DNA of 23,779 nt from PNMQ01 sp964478775. GTDB lineage: Bacteria; Pseudomonadota; Alphaproteobacteria; Paracaedibacterales; CAIOTO01. The notes beneath the pieces are model-generated. The model saw only the letters and a list, made by a program, of their open reading frames with translations, had not been told where the DNA came from and made no database searches. Location: assembly GCA_964478775.1 (NCBI GenBank), contig CAYZJC010000026.1, forward strand, positions 1-23,779, in the 5' to 3' direction. How positions within the stretch are numbered: position 1 is the first letter of the stretch; each line of letters starts with the position of its first letter. The position numbers were made by a program, and so were the translations under genes. Positions 8,362 through 15,824 of this stretch are shown here, piece after piece.

Positions 8362-9183
8362 TTATTTGCTTTGAAATTTTAATAACGCAATGTCATCTTC
8401 TAGCCATTCATCGTGTTCAAGTAACCATTGTTCTTGAAACTGAGCGAGATCTTGGTTGAAAGAGGTGTCTGCGTTTGTTCCCACGGTTGGGTGTTGTAAG
8501 TAATGTATGCCAAGAAAAGGAAGCGACTTTGTTGAACACCATTGCTGGAGTTCCGTGAGATTTTCATACCTGTCATCCACTAAAATAACAAAGGGTTTTT
8601 TGGTGTTTTTATCAATTGCTTTATCTAAAATTGTTTGCCAAAACACTTCAAGGCTGTGTGCTTTGGTAAGTTTTCCTGTTAAGATAACCCCCTTGTAGAA
8701 AACAGCTTCGTTGTTTTCATGAAGATATGTTGGCATGGAAAAATGAATGTTGAATTGTTTAAGTTCATTAAAGCGCCATTCCTGTACAGATGAAATCGCC
8801 CCAAACATGTGTGTGTCCATTTTGGTTAAGGCAAGAACGGTATGTTTTTTTGTCTGTGTGTCAATAAATTGCGGCCAGTTTTCATCAAGCAGTTCGGTTT
8901 GTCGCTGTAGCCTCCATTGACTGATTGTTGAAATAATATCTTCTTTTTCCTTAAGTGCTGTCGCGGTTTTAAGTTTTGCTTTTAAGCGGTCAATCATCTG
9001 GCAAGAGGGGGCATAGTGAAAGGCTTTAGACTTTGGTCGAAAAAGAGTATCGTCAACGTCAAGTAAGTAAAAGAGATGATGAGATTCTTCAATTTTAAGA
9101 TTATTGATGAGTATCTTGATATCTTGCACATTCACGCATTCTTTAATAGAAGAAAAAAGTGAGTTTGTTTCATTTGTTGTCAT
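8362..9183 (-). CDS. HAD-like protein, probably DUF2608 family
   Basis: A 273-residue protein of the haloacid-dehalogenase fold; the substrate is unknown. Seen from the start chosen here: motif I LLDVDDTLF (Asp42 and Asp44 as nucleophile/acid), a LTK segment near residue 120 in place of motif II, and VILVDDRYENL (about 199-209) as the motif IV acidic pair. This layout resembles the DUF2608 proteins of intracellular bacteria such as Legionella; I give the family from memory and not from a search. An in-frame ATG at 9264 would overlap the preceding gene by 77 bp; ATG 9183 has AGGTAA about 7 nt upstream and begins 4 bp after the stop of the alkD-like gene, so I prefer it. It is the last gene of the alkylation-repair operon. 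No signal peptide is visible. Confidence 0.75.
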   Translation of the reverse strand: MTTNETNSLFSSIKECVNVQDIKILINNLKIEESHHLFYLLDVDDTLFRPKSKAFHYAPSCQMIDRLKAKLKTATALKEKEDIISTISQWRLQRQTELLDENWPQFIDTQTKKHTVLALTKMDTHMFGAISSVQEWRFNELKQFNIHFSMPTYLHENNEAVFYKGVILTGKLTKAHSLEVFWQTILDKAIDKNTKKPFVILVDDRYENLTELQQWCSTKSLPFLGIHYLQHPTVGTNADTSFNQDLAQFQEQWLLEHDEWLEDDIALLKFQSK

Positions 9184-9187
9184 TTTA

Positions 9188-9940
9188 TTACCTATATATT
9201 TTTTCTTTAGTATGTTTTTCAAGTCTTTCAGTTGCATAACTTTTTGTAAGGCTGGAAAGTTCACTTTTGTATTGTATGAGAAAAGTAACTAATTTTTCTT
9301 CATCGATTTTCCCAGCCTCTCGTAGCATCCACCCAGTTGCTTTGTGCATAAGATGATGTGGATCTTTGAAGAAGGTGAGGGCGAGTTTGTAAGTTGTTTC
9401 AACATCTTTTTGTTTAATAAAATACCAGGTTGCTACCATAGCAATTCTTCTATCCCAAAGACAAGGTGAATCGGCAAGTTCAAATAATAACGTGTGGGGT
9501 TGATGATACAGATGACGTCCAACAATTAAGTGAGCTGAAGCATCGACCAAGTTCCAATTATTCACACAACCTTTGTGTTGAAGGTAAAAGTTGAAAATTG
9601 CTTGAGATGTGCGAAGGGCAGGTGAAATGTTTTCTAATGACTGTTGTTTTGCGGCTTTGTCATATACGCTTACAAGCCACAAAAGGGCTAGCAGTCTTTC
9701 TTCGTTGTATGGTGAATAGAGCAGAGATTCAATATCTTCAACACAGATCTGCATTGTGAGTATTTCTTTGAGGTAAGTGCGTAAATGCGGAACACGCACC
9801 CCTAAAAATTTGTCATGTTCAGCATAAGCACCTTTCTTCATTTGATAATAAGCGGTTGCACGCTCTTGTGTAAGGGAAACAAGCGTTCGTAAGTGTTGTC
9901 TGATGCGATCAGTGAGGACGTGATTATTGTTTGAAAGCAT
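9188..9940 (-). CDS. AlkD-like DNA alkylation repair glycosylase
   Basis: A 250-residue all-helical HEAT-like protein of the DNA alkylation repair family (AlkC/AlkD type), which excises N3- and N7-alkylpurines from DNA. Family marks: FLGVRVPHLR (45-54), SPYNEERLLALL (76-87), NNWNLVDASAHLIVGR (127-142), WDRRIAMVATWYFI (162-175) and MHKATGWMLREAGK (198-211). Trp129 and Asp133 match the spacing of the catalytic Trp/Asp of Bacillus cereus AlkD, with Arg164/165 and Trp204 as the other active-site candidates. The start at 9940 overlaps the 3' end of the methyltransferase gene by 17 bp and has GAGG 7 nt upstream, which supports translational coupling. It is adjacent to the O6-alkylguanine repair gene, so the pair covers N- and O-alkyl lesions. 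Confidence 0.92.
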   Translation of the reverse strand: MLSNNNHVLTDRIRQHLRTLVSLTQERATAYYQMKKGAYAEHDKFLGVRVPHLRTYLKEILTMQICVEDIESLLYSPYNEERLLALLWLVSVYDKAAKQQSLENISPALRTSQAIFNFYLQHKGCVNNWNLVDASAHLIVGRHLYHQPHTLLFELADSPCLWDRRIAMVATWYFIKQKDVETTYKLALTFFKDPHHLMHKATGWMLREAGKIDEEKLVTFLIQYKSELSSLTKSYATERLEKHTKEKIYR

Positions 9941-10565
9941 TAATATACCTCGTATAAGCTTGAGAGTGCTTGTGACGCATCACGTGTTCATGTTCAAGCA
10001 GCCAAATTTTTCTTTCAATACCGGCATTAAAGCCCCCATATGACTTATCTTTTCTAATGACGCGATGACACGGCATTAAAACTAAAATGGGGTTTCTTCC
10101 ATTTGCATTCGCAGCCGCACGTGTATGGTTTGAAGAAACTCCCATCATTTCAGTTTGTTTCGTATAGTTAATCATTTCACCATATGGAATCTTTGTGAGT
10201 GCAGTGAATGTTTTTTCTTCAAACGATGATAGCAGCACTTCAAAGGGGATTGTAAATTGAAATAAGTCACCCTTAAAGTAAGCGTCAAGTTCGTTTTTTA
10301 AATCTTCTAATAATTGACAACTTTCTTGAGGGGGGGATTCACAAGTGGAAAAAAACGCTTGAGAAGCCTTGTGAGAACTCGTATCAGGAAGGCCATCAGC
10401 AAAATAGAGAGAGGTTAAGTGGGACTGATAACTGCAGGCACGCATGCATCCCAATGGGGTGTGAATCCATTTGGTATAGGTCTTGCGCTTTCTCCTTGCT
10501 ATGGTGTCAACAGGCGTGGAATATTTTTTTGATGGGTTATATAAAATAAGATCAAAATCTGACAT
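9924..10565 (-). CDS. ogt: Methylated-DNA--[protein]-cysteine S-methyltransferase
   Basis: A 213-residue suicide repair protein that moves the alkyl group from O6-alkylguanine (and O4-alkylthymine) to its own cysteine. Active site PCHRVI at 165-170 with acceptor Cys166, followed by GGFNAGIERKIWLLEHE. The DNA-binding HTH region includes IPYGEMINYTKQTEMMGV and NHTRAAANANGRNP, where Arg149 is the probable base-flipping arginine finger. The N-terminal third is the less conserved RNase H-like domain. There is no Ada N-terminal Cys4 zinc domain or AraC domain, so it is the Ogt/Ada-C type, with an unusual Lys/Arg-rich stretch at 24-33 and about 20 extra residues at the C-terminus. It is the first gene of the operon with the alkD-like and HAD-like genes. 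The ribosome site is weak (AGG about 10 nt upstream). Confidence 0.93.
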   Translation of the reverse strand: MSDFDLILYNPSKKYSTPVDTIARRKRKTYTKWIHTPLGCMRACSYQSHLTSLYFADGLPDTSSHKASQAFFSTCESPPQESCQLLEDLKNELDAYFKGDLFQFTIPFEVLLSSFEEKTFTALTKIPYGEMINYTKQTEMMGVSSNHTRAAANANGRNPILVLMPCHRVIRKDKSYGGFNAGIERKIWLLEHEHVMRHKHSQAYTRYINAFKQ

Positions 10566-11523
10566 TGTGAGGGACCTAACTCATATTAACGTGCCCATAA
10601 TTGTAATATAAATAAAAACGCAAAAATAGAGGTAATGTGAGTGTGGACGTATAAATTTTTTTAATTAATTATTAAATGTTAAGAGGGTATAATATGCATA
10701 ATCGCAAATACGTATGTGGTATTGTTCACTTTATCGTGTTATAGCTGTGCGCAGGTATACCCGGCATAGTTTTTTAGCTTGTCACTTATAATCTGGTTAT
10801 GCGTCATGTCGCTTCTCATGTAGTAATACCTACATTTTGAGTCTCATTCCTGTAACCAAATTAAATTGACTACGCTTACAGCATAATGAATTGACTGCTA
10901 CATTTAAGCTTAACGTATGAAATATCTGATAGCCTGTTATGAGTTGCTGCATGAACAGGACAGGCGAAGCATTAGGTGGTGCTTAGTCTGACTATGTGGG
11001 TTTGTGTCCCCCCGCCCTTGAAACAAGGGTGGGAAGTTATGGGCGGGGGGTGGTACTGATAAAATAATTTAATTAAAAATTTATTATAATGTGTATATGT
11101 GGTATCCTCTTGCAAGCTGACCGCCTTTATTCAATCCCCATTCTATACTTTGGGCCTGCAAATTTAAGGATTAACACTAACATCGCTTTAAGATGGGTTT
11201 ATTGCAAGATTTTCACTAAGCCAGCCGCAATTTTCGCTCAAAAATCACAAAACATTAGTATTTTTACAAAGATGCTACGAACATAATCACTTGAAAGTCG
11301 CTCAAATCCAAGGCTTTTAGTCCCAACGGGAATTTCTTTTAAGCACTGAACAACCTTGATAAGCCCATTTCCAAGTCTCCCTAAAACATCGATTGCTCTC
11401 TCAACCCCTCTTGTATTTCTCTATGCGCTGCATTTTTCCTCTCGAGGCCTTCTGGTATTGACTACATGAAAACAAAATTTGTAGAGGTGCCCTACTGTAG
11501 AGGCTATTTTAAGATAAATCAAT
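10566..11523. other. 958-bp intergenic region without a convincing gene
   Basis: No reading frame here looks like a real protein. The left half contains the promoter region of the repair operon, a 16-codon frame MHNRKYVCGIVHFIVL from 10693 with an AGAGGG ribosome-like site, and a hairpin ATGTAG/CTACAT (10818-10835). 10933-11050 is a run of hairpins, listed separately. 11060-11433 has only weak frames, including about 60 codons on the minus strand ending at 11238 that need a frameshift to reach an ATG at 11433; this could be a decayed gene but has no recognisable motif. A direct repeat GTAGAGG occurs at 11481-11487 and 11497-11503. Confidence 0.6.
10933..11050. other. Cluster of three hairpins, possible structured RNA or element end
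   Basis: Three adjacent inverted repeats: CCTGTT/AACAGG (10933-10938 with 10954-10959), AAGCA/TGCTT (10967-10971 with 10980-10984), and a perfect 10-bp GC-only stem CCCCCCGCCC/GGGCGGGGGG (11008-11017 with 11041-11050). Inside the last stem a second perfect hairpin CCCTTG-AAA-CAAGGG (11015-11029) shares the CCC, so two folds exclude each other. The GC-rich block is sharply different from its AT-rich surroundings. There is no T run directly after it on either strand, so it is not a standard terminator. No match to tmRNA, SRP RNA, RNase P RNA or 6S RNA landmarks was recognised. Confidence 0.4.
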
Positions 11524-12480
11524 TCAAGAAGCTGCGTATCTCAGAGGGGTTTGCGTGAGTAGTTGCCTCAAACAAGCACGTTTTTGTTTGTAGGTGTCAC
11601 CTGCTTTTGCCATATAAATTACGATAGGGGTGTAGGGGTTGTTTTCAGTTTGAAAATACGCTTCAATATGCCATTGTGTGCCAATCATAGGTGCGCCAAA
11701 ATGTGTTTCAATAGCTTCGATGGAAGGGCCTTCAGGCAAGTCATCAGCCCAAGCACTAAGTTTAAGTTCTGCTGGAAGTGTGGGCATGTCCATTGCAGAA
11801 CTGTGGATGCTATTAACCCGTAGTGGAATATGTGTTGCTGTGCTATGTCCTTGAATAATTATGCCCACTAAGCTGTCTTCATTAATTTCAAGCGTGTGGA
11901 TTTGGTCAGTTTCGCCATTATTGATTACATGCATGATATCACTTGATATGGCGCGTTGAAGCCTGATCATCTGAGAGTTGAGGTGATTAGTAATTGGCAC
12001 CAAACTGCCACCAAAGAATTTCCACAACTGCCAGCAGCCAGCGCACACCCCTAATATAGGCTGACCACGTAGAAGTGCATTTTTTATTAATTTGTTTTCC
12101 ACGCAATTGCGCATAAAATCATCTTCAGTGCCTGGCATTCGACCTGGAATATAAAGCAGCCCTTCTTCATAGGATAAGGGTGCTAAGGTAACGGTTTGAG
12201 GAAGTGTAAGGGATTGATGGCTTAAGTATTCATTAATGTAGTTGTAATGAAAAGCGGGCTGTTCTTCAATGTAGGTTTCTTCAATTGTGGTCGGATGCTG
12301 CGTGCAGTTTTGAATGCAATAATGGTCAAAGTAGGCGCCGCTGCCTTGCCTATCTTCTCTAAAGGCGATGACAATTGAACTGCTGAAATCATTGGCATAA
12401 CTGAAATGGACAAGCAAAATTAAAAAATGCACACTGGCTTGAAAAAGTGTAATTTGTTTTAGTTTTTGTAATCTTTGCAT
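11524..12480 (-). CDS. Exported class I glutamine amidotransferase-like (peptidase C26 type) protein
   Basis: A 318-residue protein with an N-terminal signal sequence (hydrophobic 10-26, likely cleavage after SYA at 29), followed by a class I glutaminase fold. The nucleophile elbow is GQPILGVCAGCWQL with Cys146, and the His/Glu pair is GTQWHIEAYF with His271 and Glu273; the usual Pro of HPE is Ile here. GRMPGTEDDF (113-122) fits the oxyanion/substrate loop of gamma-glutamyl hydrolases such as PuuD. By family, it would hydrolyse a gamma-glutamyl amide bond or a related substrate. The predicted export is unusual, because PuuD-type enzymes act in the cytosol. It overlaps the hydrolase gene by 22 bp and is the last gene of a three-gene operon. 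Its true substrate is unknown. Confidence 0.75.
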   Translation of the reverse strand: MQRLQKLKQITLFQASVHFLILLVHFSYANDFSSSIVIAFREDRQGSGAYFDHYCIQNCTQHPTTIEETYIEEQPAFHYNYINEYLSHQSLTLPQTVTLAPLSYEEGLLYIPGRMPGTEDDFMRNCVENKLIKNALLRGQPILGVCAGCWQLWKFFGGSLVPITNHLNSQMIRLQRAISSDIMHVINNGETDQIHTLEINEDSLVGIIIQGHSTATHIPLRVNSIHSSAMDMPTLPAELKLSAWADDLPEGPSIEAIETHFGAPMIGTQWHIEAYFQTENNPYTPIVIYMAKAGDTYKQKRACLRQLLTQTPLRYAAS

Positions 12481-13202
12481 ATTAAATCAACTAATTCGTT
12501 AGGTCTGGAAAAGAAAGGGGAGTGGTCTGTATTTAATGTTTCAACTGAACAGTTAATAGCTTCACACATCCTTAGTTGTTCTTCTAAAGGAATTGCATTG
12601 TCTTGAAGGCACTGTATATATGTTTTACTAATGTTTTGAAAGATCTCTTGTGAAATGGTGATTTTGTCAGAAAAGGGTGAAAGAGGCTGAGCTTGTATGT
12701 GTTGCAATGCAAATTGTATGGTCTCTTCACTACAGTTGTTATAAAAAAAGTGAATTGCTCTTTGATTTGAGTTTATGTTGATGCTCATTTCTTGTTGGTT
12801 TATTTCTAGCATTTCATTAAATTCAGCAGTAGCACCTTTTTTACTTTCTTCAACTAAAGACCCATTGTGTTGTGGGATAAAAGCTGAAACATAAATAAGC
12901 CTTTCAATTTTCTGTGGGATATGTTGGGCAACTTGTGTGATGACAACACCAGCCATGCTATGTCCGACTAATATCACGGGGGATTCACAACTGTTAATCA
13001 GGTGAATGACAGCATCAACATAACTTTGTAAAGTGACATCATGAAAATCTTTCTTATTGTGAAAGTGTCCGGGTAAATCAGGAGTGAGTACGGTGTAGCC
13101 TCTTTCCTTCAAGAGGGGGGCAACCTTTGACCAACACCAATTACCATGCCAAGCACCATGAACGAGGACAAACGTCTTTTGGTTTGAATGTCTGTTGTTC
13201 AT
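12459..13202 (-). CDS. Alpha/beta hydrolase (esterase / hydroxynitrile-lyase-like)
   Basis: A 247-residue alpha/beta hydrolase with no signal peptide. Seen: oxyanion motif VLVHGAWHGNWCW (12-24), nucleophile elbow VGHSMAGVV with Ser82, probable acid Asp201 in IQCLQDNAIP, and His227 in NTDHSPFFSRPNELVD. This pattern fits the esterase / salicylate methylesterase / hydroxynitrile lyase subgroup. By family it would hydrolyse a small ester, for instance a methyl ester, which is suggestive beside a methyltransferase. Its start shares one base with the stop of the methyltransferase (TAATG at 13204-13200) and its end overlaps the amidotransferase-like gene, so the three are almost certainly co-translated. 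BioH is an alternative name for a hydrolase beside a methyltransferase, but the lid and active-site context look closer to the plant-esterase-like group. Confidence 0.85.
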   Translation of the reverse strand: MNNRHSNQKTFVLVHGAWHGNWCWSKVAPLLKERGYTVLTPDLPGHFHNKKDFHDVTLQSYVDAVIHLINSCESPVILVGHSMAGVVITQVAQHIPQKIERLIYVSAFIPQHNGSLVEESKKGATAEFNEMLEINQQEMSININSNQRAIHFFYNNCSEETIQFALQHIQAQPLSPFSDKITISQEIFQNISKTYIQCLQDNAIPLEEQLRMCEAINCSVETLNTDHSPFFSRPNELVDLICKDYKN

Positions 13203-14281
13203 TACGCTGTTGCCTCATATAGTGTGCCAATATACAAGTAATAATGCCCGGTAAAATGAATATTTCCCCCAAGATCTATTTCTATTGTGGCAATAGAGTC
13301 TGTTAATGCATCTTGCATGACTTGGTTTACCAAGTCATTGGCATAGGTTGCACCATCTATATTTTTTGCTCTTAAATGTCTGAGTTCTTGCATCCAGCTA
13401 GAAAGAAATGTGTTGAATTCTTGTTGTGTGTAAATAAAATGTCTTTCATCTTTTGTGGTGAGTTCAGGTGATGTTTCATAATATTTTTCAAATGTTTTTT
13501 TGTATGTTTGTTCATCATCAATAAAATGTGTAAGTGAATATTGGGAAAAATGTTCATGCCATTGTGGGGTGTCTAACAGTTTACAGCGTTGGTCAAAAAG
13601 GCCTTTGTCTCCAAGGGGGACATAGAACACAAGTTTTCCATGAGGTTTTGTTGCGTTTTTTATGAGCTTTGCTGTTTTCCTCAAACTTTCCATCCATTGT
13701 AAGGTGAAAAAGCTAACCACTAAGTCATACTGCTTATCGTCTTGCATGTCTTCAATATTTTGTACGCGAAACTCTAGTGTTTCTTCTTCTTTGTATTGTT
13801 CTTGAGCTTGTAAAATTTGGTCACTTGAAATATCATAGCCGACAATCTTCTTGACATTGATCCCTTTAGTTTTAAGACATTGCTGAAGATCTGAGGTCGT
13901 TTTCCCATAGCCACACCCTAAATCTAAAATTGAAATGGGCTCTTCCATATGGTTGGGAAACCAGTGAGTGATGTATTCACAAATATTTCTAATTAGTATT
14001 TCGTTTATACTTTCTTGATGGTGTGCAAGATTAGAGTATTCAGCTGTAAAGCTTTCATGTTCCGTCTGAAATTTAGGATTGATGCTGTTGCTTTCCATAT
14101 ATTCTGAGTCTGTGCTCCTTTCTCTTGTAATACGGGGGGTTCGAGGAGAAAGTATAGGAGAAGAAATAGGTGCGGGTTCAGGTGTTTTATGTGTAGGTTC
14201 TTGTTCAAAGGCTAGTGCTGGATTGATGTGAAGTAGCATAGATAAACCTGTAAATTTAGACAGTCGGGTAAGATAAGACAT
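13202..14281 (-). CDS. SAM-dependent methyltransferase with N-terminal signal peptide
   Basis: A 359-residue protein. Residues 1-24 look like a Sec signal (basic residues at 6 and 9, hydrophobic 10-23, PALA|F cleavage site). Residues 25-65 are a Pro/Ser/Thr-rich, probably disordered linker (EPAPISSPILSPRTPRITRE). A class I methyltransferase domain follows: motif I ISILDLGCGYGK (116-127), Asp150 in VGYDIS, NIEDM (175-179) and YDLVVSFFTLQWM (185-197). The domain resembles the BioC / trans-aconitate / juvenile-hormone-acid methyltransferase group, which methylate carboxyl groups; the exact substrate cannot be assigned. A signal peptide on a SAM enzyme is odd, because SAM is not available in the periplasm; a host-targeted effector is one explanation. 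It is the first gene of the operon. The ribosome site before ATG 14281 is weak, and a TATACT hexamer is nearby upstream. Confidence 0.8.
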   Translation of the reverse strand: MSYLTRLSKFTGLSMLLHINPALAFEQEPTHKTPEPAPISSPILSPRTPRITRERSTDSEYMESNSINPKFQTEHESFTAEYSNLAHHQESINEILIRNICEYITHWFPNHMEEPISILDLGCGYGKTTSDLQQCLKTKGINVKKIVGYDISSDQILQAQEQYKEEETLEFRVQNIEDMQDDKQYDLVVSFFTLQWMESLRKTAKLIKNATKPHGKLVFYVPLGDKGLFDQRCKLLDTPQWHEHFSQYSLTHFIDDEQTYKKTFEKYYETSPELTTKDERHFIYTQQEFNTFLSSWMQELRHLRAKNIDGATYANDLVNQVMQDALTDSIATIEIDLGGNIHFTGHYYLYIGTLYEATA

Positions 14282-14377
14282 AATAGCTCTGAAGCGTCAT
14301 TTTGTTTGTCAGTATACAATAATATTGTGTTAATTTTAATTAAAATGCAAGACATTTTGTTCGATTACCAACCTACG

Positions 14378-14408
14378 AAAAACGCCTTAAGTAGGAAGCT
14401 AAGAAGGC
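14378..14408 (-). terminator. Possible terminator after the rsmB-like gene
   Basis: On the minus strand GCCTT (14408-14404) can pair with AAGGC (14388-14384), followed at once by GTTTTTC. The stem is short and the loop is 15 nt, so the call is weak. An overlapping alternative stem CCTAC/GTAGG also exists. It lies between the rsmB-like gene and the methyltransferase operon. Confidence 0.3.
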
Positions 14409-14449
14409 AGTTAATCGTAAAGTTTATCGTTTTTAAAGGTGGCTACAAT

Positions 14450-15776
14450 TTAACGAGCCGACATTTTTTTAAGAATACACACGTAAAACCCATCTGTTTT
14501 CGTTGTATGTGTTAAAAATGAAAGACCGGTTTCAAAGTTAACGTGTTCACACAATTGGTTTAAAAGTTGTGGGGAATTTTCTAAATTGGGTGTTACGATT
14601 TCAAAATTGTCAAATTGAGTTAAAAACCATTCTATTTGTTTTTGATTTTCTTGCAATAAGACGGAGCACGTTGCATAAATCAGCAGGCCATTGGGTTTTA
14701 CAAGTGGAGCTGATGCCGTTAAAATGGAACGCTGTGTTTGCGTTAGGTTATCAATTGTTTCAAGGGTGGTTTTTAGTTTTAAGTCTGGGTTACGTCGCCA
14801 TGTGCCGGTTCCGGAGCACGGGACATCGACAAGGACTCTGTCAAAAAAGTTGTGGTGCCTTTTGAAAAACTTGACATCACTGACTTCATGGAATCTGACA
14901 TTGCAGACACCAGCCCGCCTTAAGCGTAATTTTGCACGTTGGAGCCTTTCAAGAGATAGGTCGCTTGCAACAATTTGCCCTTTGTTTTGCATTTGCGCAG
15001 CAAGTGTGAGTGTTTTCCCCCCAGCACCTGCGCAATAATCAAGAACAGACATTGAAGGGTGTGCGTCGCATAATAAAGCAAGTAGTTGCGAGCCTTCATC
15101 TTGCACTTCAATTTGTCCATTTTTTAACAACGTGCACTGATCGAGAGATGTGCGTTTATTTAAGCGAATGCCAATGGGGCTAAAAGGAGTTGCTGTAGCG
15201 CTAATTCCTTGTGCCATCAGGTCTGCAATGGCTTGGCTTTTAGTGGTCTTTAAGGTGTTGATGCGCAGATCTACACTGGCTTCCTTTATTAAGCTGTCTT
15301 CAAATAGTTGCAGATCTTGTTCGCTAAAGCGTTCAGTAAATAAGGGAAGTAAATCGTTTGGTATAAATGAAGGGTTTTGTTGTGNNNNNNNNNNGGTATG
15401 ACTCATCTCCATCAAGTATTCTTTACTCTTGTTTTGATAAGGCTTCAGGCGCATAAAGGGCATTGGTAAATAAATCATCTAACGTATCAAAGTAAAGTAG
15501 ACCGTCAAGATTGTCATCTTTTAAAGAGCAGGCGACAAGAATACGGGAAAGATCATAGGCCTCAAGGTGTTCAATAAGTGTGGTTTGGTTTTTATAGCGT
15601 GTAATGATTCGTAGCACAGCATAGAAAAGTTTAGCAATTTCCTTTCTGTCGTGAGAGCCGATATAACGTCTTTGTTTGCAATAAAAATGGAAAATTTTAT
15701 CGCATGGGTTAAAGGGTTGTTCCAGTGTTTGTTCAATCAGTTCAATAAGGGCTTGTGTTCGTGCTTGGGGGGTCAT
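14450..15776 (-). CDS. rsmB: RsmB/NOP-family rRNA (cytosine-5) methyltransferase, frame broken near an assembly gap
   Basis: Likely 16S rRNA m5C methyltransferase (C967-type in E. coli). The two reading frames together give about 430 residues, the usual size. The N-terminal part (15776-15423) is the NusB-like RNA-binding domain with YIGSHDRKEIAKLFYAVLR. The C-terminal part (about 15384-14450) is the Rossmann domain with LDYCAGAGGKTL (motif I), VDVPCSGTGTWRRNPD (motif IV Cys) and LIYATCSV (motif VI catalytic Cys). Between them, an in-frame TAA at 15425-15423 ends the N-terminal frame 28 bp before a 10-N gap, and the C-terminal frame is shifted. A base error at the contig end is the simplest explanation; a real frameshift or two separate genes cannot be excluded. 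It lies 48 bp downstream of lpxI on the same strand. Gene symbol is by family resemblance. Confidence 0.85.
15385..15394. other. Assembly gap (10 N) inside the rsmB-like gene
   Basis: Ten N bases, probably a gap of unknown length. The C-terminal frame on its left reads QQNPSFIPNDLLPLF, as expected for the start of the catalytic part. The sequence just to its right contains the frame-breaking TAA at 15423-15425, so base quality there is doubtful. Confidence 0.9.
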
Positions 15777-15824
15777 GTATGTGTTCTTTAGTTTTATTAA
15801 TGTTAAATGTGTTAATTGTATGCT

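Noticed and set aside
10780..11060. tmRNA, SRP RNA, RNase P RNA or 6S RNA in the hairpin region
   Set aside because: None of the conserved landmarks of these RNAs could be found on either strand by eye.
11089..11286. 65-codon plus-strand frame MCICGILLQADRLYS...
   Set aside because: No ribosome site, no recognisable motif, low-complexity composition; probably chance in a gene-free region.
11238..11433. Possible decayed minus-strand gene (MQRIEKYKRG, then after a frameshift VERAIDVLGRLGNGLIKVV...)
   Set aside because: It needs a frameshift near 11403 and matches no family I recognise; too weak to annotate.
12459..14281. BioC-BioH pair (biotin synthesis)
   Set aside because: The methyltransferase has a signal peptide and linker and the hydrolase looks closer to the plant-esterase-like group; no other bio gene is present. 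It remains a possible distant relationship.
14569..15038. Plus-strand frames of about 100 codons
   Set aside because: They are antisense to the RsmB catalytic domain, whose motifs are clear.
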